Source of the DNA: Leucothrix arctica | Lineage (GTDB): Bacteria > Pseudomonadota > Gammaproteobacteria > Thiotrichales > Thiotrichaceae | Assembly (NCBI RefSeq): GCF_003172895.1 | Contig: NZ_QGKL01000042.1 | Location: forward strand, 124,001-188,000 | Direction: 5' to 3' | Length of the DNA stretch: 64,000 bases | Shown: positions 31,239 through 39,824 of the stretch, piece by piece | Numbering within the stretch: the stretch's first letter is position 1 | Layout of the letters: each line of letters opens with the position of its first letter | Program-made: the position numbers and the translations under genes | The notes under the pieces: model-generated | Seen by the model: the letters and a program-made list of their open reading frames with translations, nothing else | The model's database searches: none | What the model was told of the DNA's origin: nothing

Positions 31239-32796
31239 GGGCTTATATCGTCTACTATCTGACTTATCAGGCAGTCGTTGGTTGATTTTCATGATATCAG
31301 CGTTGCTTCCTGTGCTGACTATTATGGGCTTTAGTTTCTTCTTAGCGATTAAATATGACTACATACTTGAGCTGTCGATAGCGATTACTGTCAGTACCTT
31401 GCTTGTTACGATTCCTTTGTTTTTTCTTAGCCGGAAGGCCAAGCAAACAGAGTCGGAAACTAATAACGAAGCATTAGCCCCTATAAAAGATGGTTTGGTT
31501 AAAACATCTAGTGATTGGTCTCAAGCAGAATTAGTCATTTGGAATCACTCTAGGACTTACACGAGAAAGCAGCTTAAAGCTGGTATTGAGTGGGGGAATA
31601 TTCACCACGAGGGTTTTGAGGTTTTGGACCTTGTCGCTCAAAAGTTTGGTAAAAAGCCCTTAGAGTTTTCAATTCCAGAAGGGTTGAAGTTATTTGAAGA
31701 GGTTAGTCGGCGCTACAAGTTAGTGGTTAAAGAGAATATCCCTGGCATTGAATATATTAAAATATCGCATATCAAAGCGGGGTATGAGGCTTACGATAAA
31801 TACGGTGCTGTCGGACAAAAAGTAGTTAAAGCGGCTATCTGGGCAAATCATGCCAAAAATCTATACTACAATCCGTTAAAAGTCGTGTCAGACCTCACTA
31901 AAGAACAAGCTACGTCGTCAATGACTAAAGGCTTTGTGGATGACATGCAGTTAATGGCCAAAGAAGCCTTACTGGATGAAGTTGCCGCGGTGGCCATTGA
32001 TTTGTACAGCGGGCGATTCAGTTTAGAGACTGAGGATCTTCAGGTGACCAGTGCCTCTGAGTCAGATGAAGGGAATTTTGCTTCTGCCTTAGAGCCAATC
32101 CGCATTGTGACAGTAGGGCAGACCGGCGCAGGTAAATCTTCGATTGTGAATCTGCTCACCGATGAATTAGCCGCTGAAGTTGATGTCTTACCCTCGACAC
32201 AGACCTCAACGGTGTATGACGCCCTTATTGATGATATTGAAGTGAGACTGGTTGATTTACGCGGTTTAGACGGCATTGCAGATACAGAAAAGCAGATGTT
32301 AAATGAGATGACTCAGGCAGACTTGATCTTGTGGGTACTCAAAGCCAACCAATCGGCCCGTGATCTTGATAAGAAACTCAATGATAAACTTGCTCTATTT
32401 TATGCAGATCCTAAAAACATCTCGTATAAAAAGCCGGTTGTTATTGCCGTGGTAAACCAAGTAGATAACTTAAAACCAATGACCGAATGGCAGCCGCCAT
32501 ATGATTTGGAAAACCCAGATACCGCGAAAGCGAAGACCATCGTTCAGGCTGTTGCTTATAACCAGGCGCTAATGAATACCGATATCGCTTTGCCGTTATC
32601 GATTTCACCCACTAAAATGCACTTCGGTGTTGAGGCGCTTAAGCAAACATTGGTCGATGAGATTGTCGAGGCCAATAATGTGCAGAGAAACCGTCAGCGG
32701 GTCGAAGCCATGAAGCGTGGTGTGTCGTTTAAAAAGCAGTTTCATAAGACTGTGAATGTTGGCAAGAAACTCGTACGTCGCACACTTAAAGATTAG
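31225..32796 (+). CDS. Membrane-anchored GTPase
   Basis: 523 residues. Two transmembrane helices at the N-terminus (about residues 17-40 and 47-70) are followed by a helical region and then a GTPase domain: P-loop VGQTGAGKSSIVNLL near 297, G3 LVDLRGLDG, and G4 VVNQVDNL. The C-terminus is basic. It overlaps the previous GTPase gene by 14 bp, so the two should be made together and may form a heteromeric membrane GTPase pair. I do not know the biological role. Confidence 0.75.
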   Translation: MKKIKGLYRLLSDLSGSRWLIFMISALLPVLTIMGFSFFLAIKYDYILELSIAITVSTLLVTIPLFFLSRKAKQTESETNNEALAPIKDGLVKTSSDWSQAELVIWNHSRTYTRKQLKAGIEWGNIHHEGFEVLDLVAQKFGKKPLEFSIPEGLKLFEEVSRRYKLVVKENIPGIEYIKISHIKAGYEAYDKYGAVGQKVVKAAIWANHAKNLYYNPLKVVSDLTKEQATSSMTKGFVDDMQLMAKEALLDEVAAVAIDLYSGRFSLETEDLQVTSASESDEGNFASALEPIRIVTVGQTGAGKSSIVNLLTDELAAEVDVLPSTQTSTVYDALIDDIEVRLVDLRGLDGIADTEKQMLNEMTQADLILWVLKANQSARDLDKKLNDKLALFYADPKNISYKKPVVIAVVNQVDNLKPMTEWQPPYDLENPDTAKAKTIVQAVAYNQALMNTDIALPLSISPTKMHFGVEALKQTLVDEIVEANNVQRNRQRVEAMKRGVSFKKQFHKTVNVGKKLVRRTLKD

Positions 32797-32849
32797 TTAA
32801 AGCGAGGTTCGTAAAGTAGCTTTTGTAACGAAACATTCAGTCCGTAAAG

Positions 32850-33755
32850 CTATACATCAAGCTCTTGTTGATAATATGTTTTCAAACGTACGCGCCAACC
32901 CGGTAACCACCGTTGCTCATTGCGCTCAACAGGTGCATTAGCCACTCGATGCGTTAAAACAATGTCAGCCGCTGTCGCAAACGCCTTCAATGCTTCGTTA
33001 CCCGTCTGTGTCGGTTCCATCGTTTCAAGCACCTGGCGGAGACCCCAACCGACATTGTTATGCTGCTCAGAAGTCACAATACCTTCACCTTTAAAGTTCA
33101 CATAATCAACCAAAAGGTACAGTCCACCCGGTGAGCTCTTAACGGTATTAAACCGCTCAGTGATTTGTTTTTGTCTGTCGGTCTCTAAACCTCTAACTAT
33201 TTTAGGTAAGGCGCTATCTAAACGCTGAAATAGGTACAACGCTTGCAAGCCGCTAGTATCTGATAAGAACTGCTGTAATTCTTGAACCTTATCGCTGCTT
33301 CTGTTCTTGTTAAGATCAGCCTGATCACGCCATAAAGCACCGACGGTGATCTGCTCTAATAACCAACTAGGTACATCAGCCCCGTTAGCCTTAAGAAACC
33401 GAATCATGTCAGGAAAGCTCTCAGTAAACCCGATAGTGCTACCCGCTGGAAACCAAATAAAGTGACCGATACCCAGTGATGGAAATGCTTCGTTAGGGTT
33501 CCAATAAACCAGATTTTCAGGTTTACCACCTGTTTCATTAAGATAGATTTTTTGTCCTATGGCCTGTAACTGTATGCTATCAATACCTTTCGCTTTTGGT
33601 GGCTTTGATACAGTGATTGCTGGTGTTGGCTCTATTGTTTTGACAGATTTCTGGTTTGAAATGCAACCAGCAACAATCGTAAGTGTCAGCGCAATTAATA
33701 GTGCCAATAACAAGATTGGCTTACGGGGAAGTAACTTTAAAAAATTAGCAGGCAT
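32850..33755 (-). CDS. Lipoprotein with a possible lysozyme-like domain
   Basis: 301 residues. A hydrophobic N-terminus ends in VAGC with Cys31, so a lipoprotein. After a linker the segment IGQKIYLNETGG ... FPSLGIGHFIWFP resembles the Glu ... GIGH layout of phage-type lysozymes (Glu in T4 lysozyme followed by TIGIGH), with Glu near residue 94 as possible acid. The remainder (ALWRDQADLNKN, LVDYVNFKGEGI, WGLRQVLETM) is conserved-looking but unfamiliar. A muramidase acting in the periplasm is a reasonable guess, not shown. It converges on the GTPase gene and is divergent from the SGNH hydrolase. Confidence 0.65.
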   Translation of the reverse strand: MPANFLKLLPRKPILLLALLIALTLTIVAGCISNQKSVKTIEPTPAITVSKPPKAKGIDSIQLQAIGQKIYLNETGGKPENLVYWNPNEAFPSLGIGHFIWFPAGSTIGFTESFPDMIRFLKANGADVPSWLLEQITVGALWRDQADLNKNRSSDKVQELQQFLSDTSGLQALYLFQRLDSALPKIVRGLETDRQKQITERFNTVKSSPGGLYLLVDYVNFKGEGIVTSEQHNNVGWGLRQVLETMEPTQTGNEALKAFATAADIVLTHRVANAPVERNEQRWLPGWRVRLKTYYQQELDV

Positions 33756-33903
33756 TAGTGGCGGGACATGTAATAGAGTACAAAGAAGTGTAACACTTTT
33801 TACAGCGTATAATTTTCATCCAATTTAAATGGGACGACTCATAAATTAGTTTAAAATACGCTAGTCGTCTTCTGGCGCACAACTATAATAATAAAAGGGA
33901 ATC

Positions 33904-34530
33904 ATGCTACTTCAACAAATTAGTAAACAGTTTAAAGTCCTTGTTACCGTGTGCATCGTTGCATTATTGGTGACTAGCTGTGGTGGTAAAAAATTAGACG
34001 TTATCGCCAGTGACGGAAAGATTTTAGCGTTTGGTGATAGCTTAACGGTGGGTGTTGGCACATCTATAGAGAATAGCTATCCCACCATACTTGCTCAACT
34101 CACTGGTTTAACGGTGATTAATTCTGGTATTTCAGGCGAAACAACAGACCGAGGTCTTGAAAGGCTCCCGGCAGAACTAGACCGTACTCAACCTGATTTA
34201 ATGATCCTTATCGAAGGTGGAAACGATATTCTTCGAAACAAGAGTAAATCCCAGTTAAAAGCCAATCTAAAAGGAATGATTGAGCAAGCAAACATACGCA
34301 GTATTCCTGTTGTACTCATAGGGATACCCGAGAAGTCTTTGTTCTCTGATTCTGCACCGTTGTATGAAGAGTTAGCTGAGGAGTTTGATCTGGTTTTTGA
34401 TGACTCACTAATCGGTGGCTTGCAACGTAGCCCATCAATGAAGTCAGATATCGTTCACTTCAACAAACAAGGCTACCGTAAAATGGCCGAATCAATTTAT
34501 GAATTATTGGATGATAGTGGTGCGCTGTAG
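33904..34530 (+). CDS. SGNH/GDSL-family lipase or esterase, lipoprotein
   Basis: 208 residues. Lipobox VTSC with Cys26. The SGNH blocks are complete: block I AFGDSLTVGVG with Ser46, block II Gly in NSGISGETT, block III GGND with Asn108, block V DIVH with Asp183 and His186. This is the TesA/arylesterase layout but the protein is a lipoprotein rather than soluble periplasmic. It would hydrolyse small esters or acyl groups at the envelope. Ribosome site AAAGGGA precedes the ATG. The methyltransferase gene follows after 46 bp. Confidence 0.87.
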   Translation: MLLQQISKQFKVLVTVCIVALLVTSCGGKKLDVIASDGKILAFGDSLTVGVGTSIENSYPTILAQLTGLTVINSGISGETTDRGLERLPAELDRTQPDLMILIEGGNDILRNKSKSQLKANLKGMIEQANIRSIPVVLIGIPEKSLFSDSAPLYEELAEEFDLVFDDSLIGGLQRSPSMKSDIVHFNKQGYRKMAESIYELLDDSGAL

Positions 34531-34576
34531 TAAACCGTACCTTGCGCCATAGCGACCACCACACAAAGGAAACACC

Positions 34577-35212
34577 ATGAGCTTCTACGAAGATAAAATT
34601 CTACCGCACGTTATTCATTGTGCCTGCTCACTCTCACCCATCATGTCACTCAGAGAAAAAGTCGTACCTTTGGCCTACGGCAATGTCTTAGAAATAGGCA
34701 TTGGCTCTGCGGTCAATATGTCACTCTACGACCCCGACAAAGTAAACATGGTTTGGGGGTTAGAACCTTCAGATGCCATGCGCCAAAAAGCCGCAAAAAA
34801 CATCGCTAATTCACCCGTTCCAGTGGAGTGGTTAAGCTTACCCGGTGAGAAAATCCCACTTGAAGATAACTCAGTTGACTCGGTAGTAATCACTTACGCG
34901 CTGTGCACCATCCCTGACTGGCAAACGGCGCTAAAACAAATACACCGAGTACTAAAGGATGATGGGAAGATCTTCTTTTGCGAGCACGGTCAAGCTCCCG
35001 ATGAGTCCGTACAAAAGTGGCAGAACAATTTAAATGGTGTCTGGAGCAAACTTGCAGGTGGCTGTAATTTAAATAGACCTGCCGTTGAGAACATCCAAAA
35101 CAATGGGTTTTCTATCGATTGGTCTGATAGTAATTATATGAAAGGCGCACCGAAGTTTGCAGCGTATATAAGCTATGGTGTAGCGACTAAGGTTGCCACA
35201 AACAGTGCTTAA
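34577..35212 (+). CDS. Class I SAM-dependent methyltransferase
   Basis: 211 residues. Motif I is NVLEIGIGSAVNMSLY, followed by the acidic residue in WGLEPSD, then SVVITYALCTIPDW (motif post-II/III) and HRVLKDDGKIFFCEHG. It belongs to the small-molecule methyltransferase type 11 group; the FCEHG and WSKLAGGCNLNRP blocks are shared with METTL7-like and lipid methylating proteins. Substrate not known. Ribosome site AAAGGAAA precedes the ATG. Confidence 0.8.
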   Translation: MSFYEDKILPHVIHCACSLSPIMSLREKVVPLAYGNVLEIGIGSAVNMSLYDPDKVNMVWGLEPSDAMRQKAAKNIANSPVPVEWLSLPGEKIPLEDNSVDSVVITYALCTIPDWQTALKQIHRVLKDDGKIFFCEHGQAPDESVQKWQNNLNGVWSKLAGGCNLNRPAVENIQNNGFSIDWSDSNYMKGAPKFAAYISYGVATKVATNSA

Positions 35213-35257
35213 AGCCGCACGGTAAAATAGCTTTGACGATAAATAAAGAAAAAAACT

Positions 35258-35271
35258 TAGACTAAAGTCTA
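35258..35271. promoter_or_regulatory. Inverted repeat upstream of prpE
   Basis: TAGACT-aa-AGTCTA is a perfect 6-2-6 dyad 147 bp before the prpE start. It may be an operator; the binding protein cannot be named. Confidence 0.4.
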
Positions 35272-35348
35272 GATCATCAAATGTCGCTGTGTTTTGCCCC
35301 GTTTCGGCCTTTTTAGTTCTTGGGAAACGCTATTTTCGTATGTTAGTC

Positions 35349-35387
35349 TTTACGTTAACGTAAGCGTAACGACCTTTATATAAGGTC
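35349..35387 (+). promoter_or_regulatory. prpE promoter with a predicted LiuR-like operator
   Basis: TTACGTTAACGTAA at 35350-35363 is a perfect 14-bp palindrome. The 17 bases 35349-35365 match the MerR gene promoter (1578-1594) at 13 positions. Just after it, GACCTT-tatat-AAGGTC (35371-35387) overlaps a TATATA -10 box (35377-35382); TTAACG at 35355-35360 would be the -35, spaced 16 bp, inside the palindrome. A repressor here would block the promoter. Confidence 0.55.
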
Positions 35388-35417
35388 AATGATGCAGAAT
35401 TTGAGGAGGTTTTCATC

Positions 35418-37319
35418 ATGTCTAACTACCAAGAGATACACCAGCAGTCGCTGAATGATCCTGAGAAATTTTGGGGCGAAGCAGCCACTGGAATTGACTG
35501 GATAACACCACCAACCAAGGTGTTAGATAATGACGCTAAGCCAGTTCCACGCTGGTTTGCAGGTGCTGAGCTAAATACATGCTACAACTGTTTAGACAGA
35601 CATGTTGAAAATGGTCGAGGCGACCAAAACGCGCTTATTTATGATTCCCCAGTCACTGGCACCATCAAGCACTACACTTATTCAGAGCTAACCGACAAGG
35701 TTGCTAAGTTTGCCGGTGCATTAGCCGCTAAAGGTGTGGGCAAAGGTGATCGCGTTATCGTGTATATGCCGATGATCCCGGAAGCTGCTATTGCGATGTT
35801 AGCCTGTGCGCGTATCGGCGCAATTCACTCCGTAGTATTTGGTGGCTTCGCAGCTAATGAGCTAGCGACACGTATTGATGACTCACAGCCAAAAGCGATT
35901 GTGAGTGCGTCTTGTGGTATTGAGCCTAGTGGCGTTATTAAATACAAGCCGCTATTAGATAAAGCAATGGATATTGCTAAGCACAAAGTAGAGTGCTGCA
36001 TCGTTAAGGCACGGCCTGAGCAAGAAGCGACATTACAAGCAGGTCGTGACTATGACTGGGAAGAAGTTTCAGCAAATGCAGAGCCAGCAGACTGTGTCAC
36101 CGTGTCTGCGACTGACCCGCTTTACATCCTATATACCTCAGGTACGACAGGTCAGCCAAAGGGTGTTATCCGTGACAACGGTGGCCATGCGGTTGCGCTA
36201 AATTGGTCGATGAAGAACATATATAATGTAGAAGCAGGTGATGTGTATTGGGCTGCTTCTGATGTAGGTTGGGTAGTGGGTCATTCGTATATTGTTTACG
36301 GGCCACTGCTTAAAGGTTGCACCACCGTCATGTATGAAGGGAAGCCAGTCGGGACACCCGATGCTGGTGCTTTCTGGCGAGTGATTGAAGCGCATAATGT
36401 AAAAATTCTATTTACAGCACCAACCGCTTTTAGAGCGATCAAAAAACAAGATCCTGATGCGAACGAGCTTAAAAAATACGACATAAGCTGTTTGCAGTCG
36501 TTATTCTTAGCCGGTGAACGTTGTGACCCAGATACATTATTTTGGGCACGCGACACGCTTAAAATCCCAGTGGTTGATCACTGGTGGCAGACAGAAACAG
36601 GTTGGGCGATTGCCGCTAACCCAATGGGTATTGAGCCTTTAGAAGTTAAGCCGGGCTCTCCAACGGTTGCGATGCCAGGGTTTGACGTACAAGTACTGTC
36701 AGCGGATGGTACTGAAATGGCTGATGGTGAAATGGGTGACTTAGCGATTAAACTGCCCCTTGCTCCGGGTTGTTTGCCGACGTTGTGGGGCAACGACCAA
36801 CGCTTTATTGATGCCTACCTCACTGAGCACGAAGGTTACTACACAACGGGTGACGCAGGCTTTAAAGACGCTGACGGTTACTTGTGGATTATGAGTCGTA
36901 CCGATGACGTGATTAATGTTGCAGGGCACCGACTGTCAACAGGTGCAATCGAAGAAGCATTATCAGGCCATAAAGATGTAGCAGAGTGCGCTGTATTTGG
37001 AGTGAAGTGCGGTTTCAAAGGTCAGTTACCACTTGGCTTAGTCGTACTGAAAGATGGCGTAGAGCGTGAATATGCCGAGTTACACTCTGAGTTAATATTG
37101 CGAGTACGCCAACAGATTGGCCCAGTCGCAGCCTTTAAGATGGTCGCTATCACCAAACGATTACCAAAAACTCGCTCAGGAAAAATACTTCGCGGCAGCA
37201 TGGCTAAGATTGCTGATGGCGATGAGTGGGTCATGCCCGCGACGATTGATAACCCAATGATCATGGATGAAATTTCAGATACATTGAATGGTATGGGTTA
37301 TCCGTTAGACGAAAAATAA
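35418..37319 (+). CDS. prpE: Propionyl-CoA synthetase
   Basis: 633 residues. It activates propionate with ATP and CoA. Adenylation motifs are intact: YILYTSGTTGQPKGVIRDNG near 236, WWQTETGW, YYTTGDAGFKDADGYLWIM, and the C-terminal LPKTRSGKILRGSM with the catalytic, acetylation-sensitive lysine. The wording and length separate it from acetyl-CoA synthetase, which is confirmed by its place as first gene before prpB-prpC-acnD-prpF. Start ATG has GAGGAGG 8-9 nt upstream, a very strong site. The promoter carries a predicted LiuR-like operator; no prpR, prpQ or other regulator gene is in the operon. Confidence 0.94.
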   Translation: MSNYQEIHQQSLNDPEKFWGEAATGIDWITPPTKVLDNDAKPVPRWFAGAELNTCYNCLDRHVENGRGDQNALIYDSPVTGTIKHYTYSELTDKVAKFAGALAAKGVGKGDRVIVYMPMIPEAAIAMLACARIGAIHSVVFGGFAANELATRIDDSQPKAIVSASCGIEPSGVIKYKPLLDKAMDIAKHKVECCIVKARPEQEATLQAGRDYDWEEVSANAEPADCVTVSATDPLYILYTSGTTGQPKGVIRDNGGHAVALNWSMKNIYNVEAGDVYWAASDVGWVVGHSYIVYGPLLKGCTTVMYEGKPVGTPDAGAFWRVIEAHNVKILFTAPTAFRAIKKQDPDANELKKYDISCLQSLFLAGERCDPDTLFWARDTLKIPVVDHWWQTETGWAIAANPMGIEPLEVKPGSPTVAMPGFDVQVLSADGTEMADGEMGDLAIKLPLAPGCLPTLWGNDQRFIDAYLTEHEGYYTTGDAGFKDADGYLWIMSRTDDVINVAGHRLSTGAIEEALSGHKDVAECAVFGVKCGFKGQLPLGLVVLKDGVEREYAELHSELILRVRQQIGPVAAFKMVAITKRLPKTRSGKILRGSMAKIADGDEWVMPATIDNPMIMDEISDTLNGMGYPLDEK

Positions 37320-37389
37320 AGATCAAACGATTACCTATTTATATAATTGCGCCATAGCGCTTTTATGAACGAATTTTGAGGACAAGACA

Positions 37390-38271
37390 TTGAGTATCGA
37401 ATCAGCAGGCGCAAAGTTTCGCCAAGCAGTAGCAGCAGAAAAACCATTACAGTGTGTCGGCGCAACAACGGCGTATCACGCACGTTTAGCAGAAGCGAGC
37501 GGTTATAAGTCACTGTATATTTCAGGTGGCGGAGTGGCAGCCGGCTCTTGTGGTATCCCTGATTTAGGTATCACCACAATGGAAGACGTACTGATCGACT
37601 TACGTCGTATTACAGACGTCACAACACTGCCAGTATTGGTTGATATCGACACAGGTTGGGGTGGTGCATTTAACATCGCTCGTGCGGTACGTGCATTTAC
37701 AAAAGGTGGTGCAGCAGCGGTCCATATTGAAGATCAAGTTCAGCAGAAGCGTTGTGGTCATCGTCCAAACAAAGCCATCGTGACACAGTCTGAAATGGTT
37801 GACCGTATCAAGGCCGCGGTAGATGCTAAGACTGACCCTGAGTTCGTGATCATGGCACGTACAGATGCATTGGCAGTAGAAGGTCTAAACTCTGCAATCG
37901 ACCGTGCATGTGCATGTGTGGAAGCAGGTGCGGATATGATTTTCCCGGAAGCGATCACTGACTTAGACATGTACAAGAAGTTTGCTGAAGCGGTGAATGT
38001 GCCTATCTTGGCGAATATCACTGAGTTTGGTTCAACGCCATTGTTTACTACAGACGAGTTGGCTTCTGCTGACGTGAGTATTGCACTGTATCCATTATCT
38101 GCATTCCGTGCGGCTAACCAAGCGGCTTTAAATGTTTACACACAGTTGCGTGAAACAGGTACACAAGCAGGCGTGTTAGACACGATGCAAACACGTATGG
38201 ATCTATATGACTACCTTGGTTATCACGAGTTTGAGCAGAAGCTAGACGGACTATTTAAGGATGAGGCGTAA
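37390..38271 (+). CDS. prpB: 2-methylisocitrate lyase
   Basis: 293 residues, full length. It cleaves 2-methylisocitrate to pyruvate and succinate, the last step of the methylcitrate cycle. It has the lyase signature [10 protein letters not shown] near residue 119, [14 protein letters not shown] with the metal-binding Asp, [11 protein letters not shown] and NITEFGSTP. The start is a TTG with GAGG 8 nt upstream; no ATG gives the conserved N-terminus. prpC follows after only 3 bp. Confidence 0.95.
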   Translation: MSIESAGAKFRQAVAAEKPLQCVGATTAYHARLAEASGYKSLYISGGGVAAGSCGIPDLGITTMEDVLIDLRRITDVTTLPVLVDIDTGWGGAFNIARAVRAFTKGGAAAVHIEDQVQQKRCGHRPNKAIVTQSEMVDRIKAAVDAKTDPEFVIMARTDALAVEGLNSAIDRACACVEAGADMIFPEAITDLDMYKKFAEAVNVPILANITEFGSTPLFTTDELASADVSIALYPLSAFRAANQAALNVYTQLRETGTQAGVLDTMQTRMDLYDYLGYHEFEQKLDGLFKDEA

Positions 38272-38274
38272 TCG

Positions 38275-39429
38275 ATGACTGAACAGACTAAACCAGCATT
38301 TAAGCCAAAAAAGTCGGTCGCACTATCAGGTACAGCCGCAGGAAATACAGCAGTATGTACCGTAGGCCGTACCGGTAATGACTTACATTATCGTGGCTAC
38401 GACATTCTAGAATTTGCAGAGCAGGCCGAGTTTGAAGAAATCGCTCACCTGATCGTTCATGGCACACTGCCAAACCAAGCAGAGCTTAATAAATACAAAG
38501 CTAAGCTGAAGTCGCTGCGTGGTTTACCCGCAGCGGTTAAAGCAACACTTGAGAACATCCCACCATCAGCACACCCAATGGATGTGATGCGTACCGGTTG
38601 TTCAGTACTAGGGACTTGCCTGACAGAAAAAGACGCACACCCTGAAGCAGAAGCACGCGATATTTTAGATCGCTTAATGGCTAGCTTCGGTTCTATGTTG
38701 TTGTACTGGTATCACTACAGCATCAATGGAAAGCGTATTGAAGTTGAGACAGATGACGACTCAATCGGTGGTCACTTCCTACACCTTCTACATGGTGAAA
38801 AGCCATCAGAAGAGTGGGTTAAGGCGATGCACGTTTCATTGATTTTATATGCAGAGCATGAGTTCAATGCCTCTACATTTGCAGGTCGTGTTGTCGCTGG
38901 AACAGGTTCTGACATGCACTCATGCATTACCGCTGGAATAGGCGCGTTACGTGGCCCTAAGCACGGTGGTGCAAACGAAGTCGCTTCTGAAATCCAGAAA
39001 CGTTACAACGATGCAGACGGCGCAGAAGCGGATATCCGTGAGCGTATGTCTCGTAAAGAGATCGTGATTGGTTTTGGACACCCTGTTTACACGGTTTCTG
39101 ACCCGCGTAACGAAGTAATCAAACGAGTTGCAAAGCAGCTGTCTGAGTCTAATAGCGACATGAAAATGTTCGATATTGCAGAGCGTTTGGAAACAGTCAT
39201 GTGGGACGAGAAGAAGATGTTCCCGAACCTTGATTGGTTCTCTGCGGTGTCTTATGACCAGATGGGTGTACCAACGGATATGTTTACGCCGTTGTTTGTT
39301 ATCGCGCGTACTTCAGGTTGGGGCGCGCACGTGATTGAGCAACGCCAAGACGGCAAGATCATTCGCCCATCAGCCAACTACATCGGCCCAGAAGATAAGG
39401 TGTTTGTGCCGCTTGCTGAGCGGGGGTAA
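38275..39429 (+). CDS. prpC: 2-methylcitrate synthase
   Basis: 384 residues, shorter than GltA as is usual for this enzyme. It condenses propionyl-CoA with oxaloacetate. Catalytic residues lie in [23 protein letters not shown] and [10 protein letters not shown]. The [15 protein letters not shown] block is typical of the PrpC branch. It is 3 bp after prpB, so coupled. It is followed by a 395-bp gap with two core-arm repeats before acnD. Confidence 0.95.
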   Translation: MTEQTKPAFKPKKSVALSGTAAGNTAVCTVGRTGNDLHYRGYDILEFAEQAEFEEIAHLIVHGTLPNQAELNKYKAKLKSLRGLPAAVKATLENIPPSAHPMDVMRTGCSVLGTCLTEKDAHPEAEARDILDRLMASFGSMLLYWYHYSINGKRIEVETDDDSIGGHFLHLLHGEKPSEEWVKAMHVSLILYAEHEFNASTFAGRVVAGTGSDMHSCITAGIGALRGPKHGGANEVASEIQKRYNDADGAEADIRERMSRKEIVIGFGHPVYTVSDPRNEVIKRVAKQLSESNSDMKMFDIAERLETVMWDEKKMFPNLDWFSAVSYDQMGVPTDMFTPLFVIARTSGWGAHVIEQRQDGKIIRPSANYIGPEDKVFVPLAERG

Positions 39430-39447
39430 GTTTTTGCTTGGGTGGTC

Positions 39448-39520
39448 GCGATCAGATATTTACTTCACTTCGCCGACAAGCTGCGCTTGAAAGGACTGCG
39501 TGAAGTTAATATCTGATCGC
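39448..39520 (+). repeat. Core-arm inverted repeat, copy C
   Basis: Arms 39448-39468 and 39500-39520 are complementary at 20 of 21 positions. The 31-nt core has CGCCGAC and GAAAGGACTGC like the other copies, but its inner stem is CAAG-ctgcg-CTTG instead of CGCGC/GCGCG. It lies 18 bp after the prpC stop codon. No U-run follows. Confidence 0.82.
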
Positions 39521-39725
39521 TTAGGGTGATGGAATGTTCGGTGCCTTTTGTTGGTATCCTCAAGCGGCTTTTGTGGGGGGCGAGGTTAATAGCTGACAGT
39601 CTGAGTCTATATTGTTGCTTGGAATGACTTTTCAGCAATTTAGATTCGCTCTCGCGGTAGGTAGTTAGCTCAGGCGTATTCCCCCCGCCAAAAACAACTC
39701 ACATCGATGTATGAATGATAGAAGT

Positions 39726-39792
39726 ATCTGGAACTTACTTTGCGCAGTCCTTTCGCGCCTAGCGCGTCGGCGAAGCAAAGTAAGTTCCAGAT
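39726..39792 (-). repeat. Core-arm inverted repeat, copy D
   Basis: Arms 39726-39743 and 39775-39792 are complementary over all 18 positions. The 31-nt core, read on the minus strand, gives CGCCGACGCGC-tag-GCGCGAAAGGACTGC. It lies 32 bp before the acnD start and faces copy C. Confidence 0.85.
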
Positions 39793-39824
39793 GCGGATAG
39801 GGCAAACACCAATGGAAAGAAAAA

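Larger units (their letters stand above)
39430..39824. other. prpC-acnD intergenic gap, filled with inverted repeats
   Basis: Besides the two core-arm repeats (listed separately) the middle holds an imperfect hairpin, GAGTCTATATTG (39603-39614) against CAATTTAGATTC (39636-39647), 10 of 12 matching, and, further out, GGGGGG at 39575-39580 facing CCCCCC at 39681-39686. No gene or clear promoter seen. Such a gap is unusual inside an operon. Confidence 0.6.

Noticed and set aside
39603-39647. Imperfect hairpin between copies C and D considered as a sixth core-arm element
   Set aside because: It lacks the CGCCGAC and GAAAGGACT core, so it is only noted as part of the gap.
39448-39792. Core-arm elements considered as integron attC sites
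   Set aside because: attC sites keep conserved ends (GTTRRRY) and vary in the middle; here the ends vary and the middle is kept, and no integrase or cassette is present.
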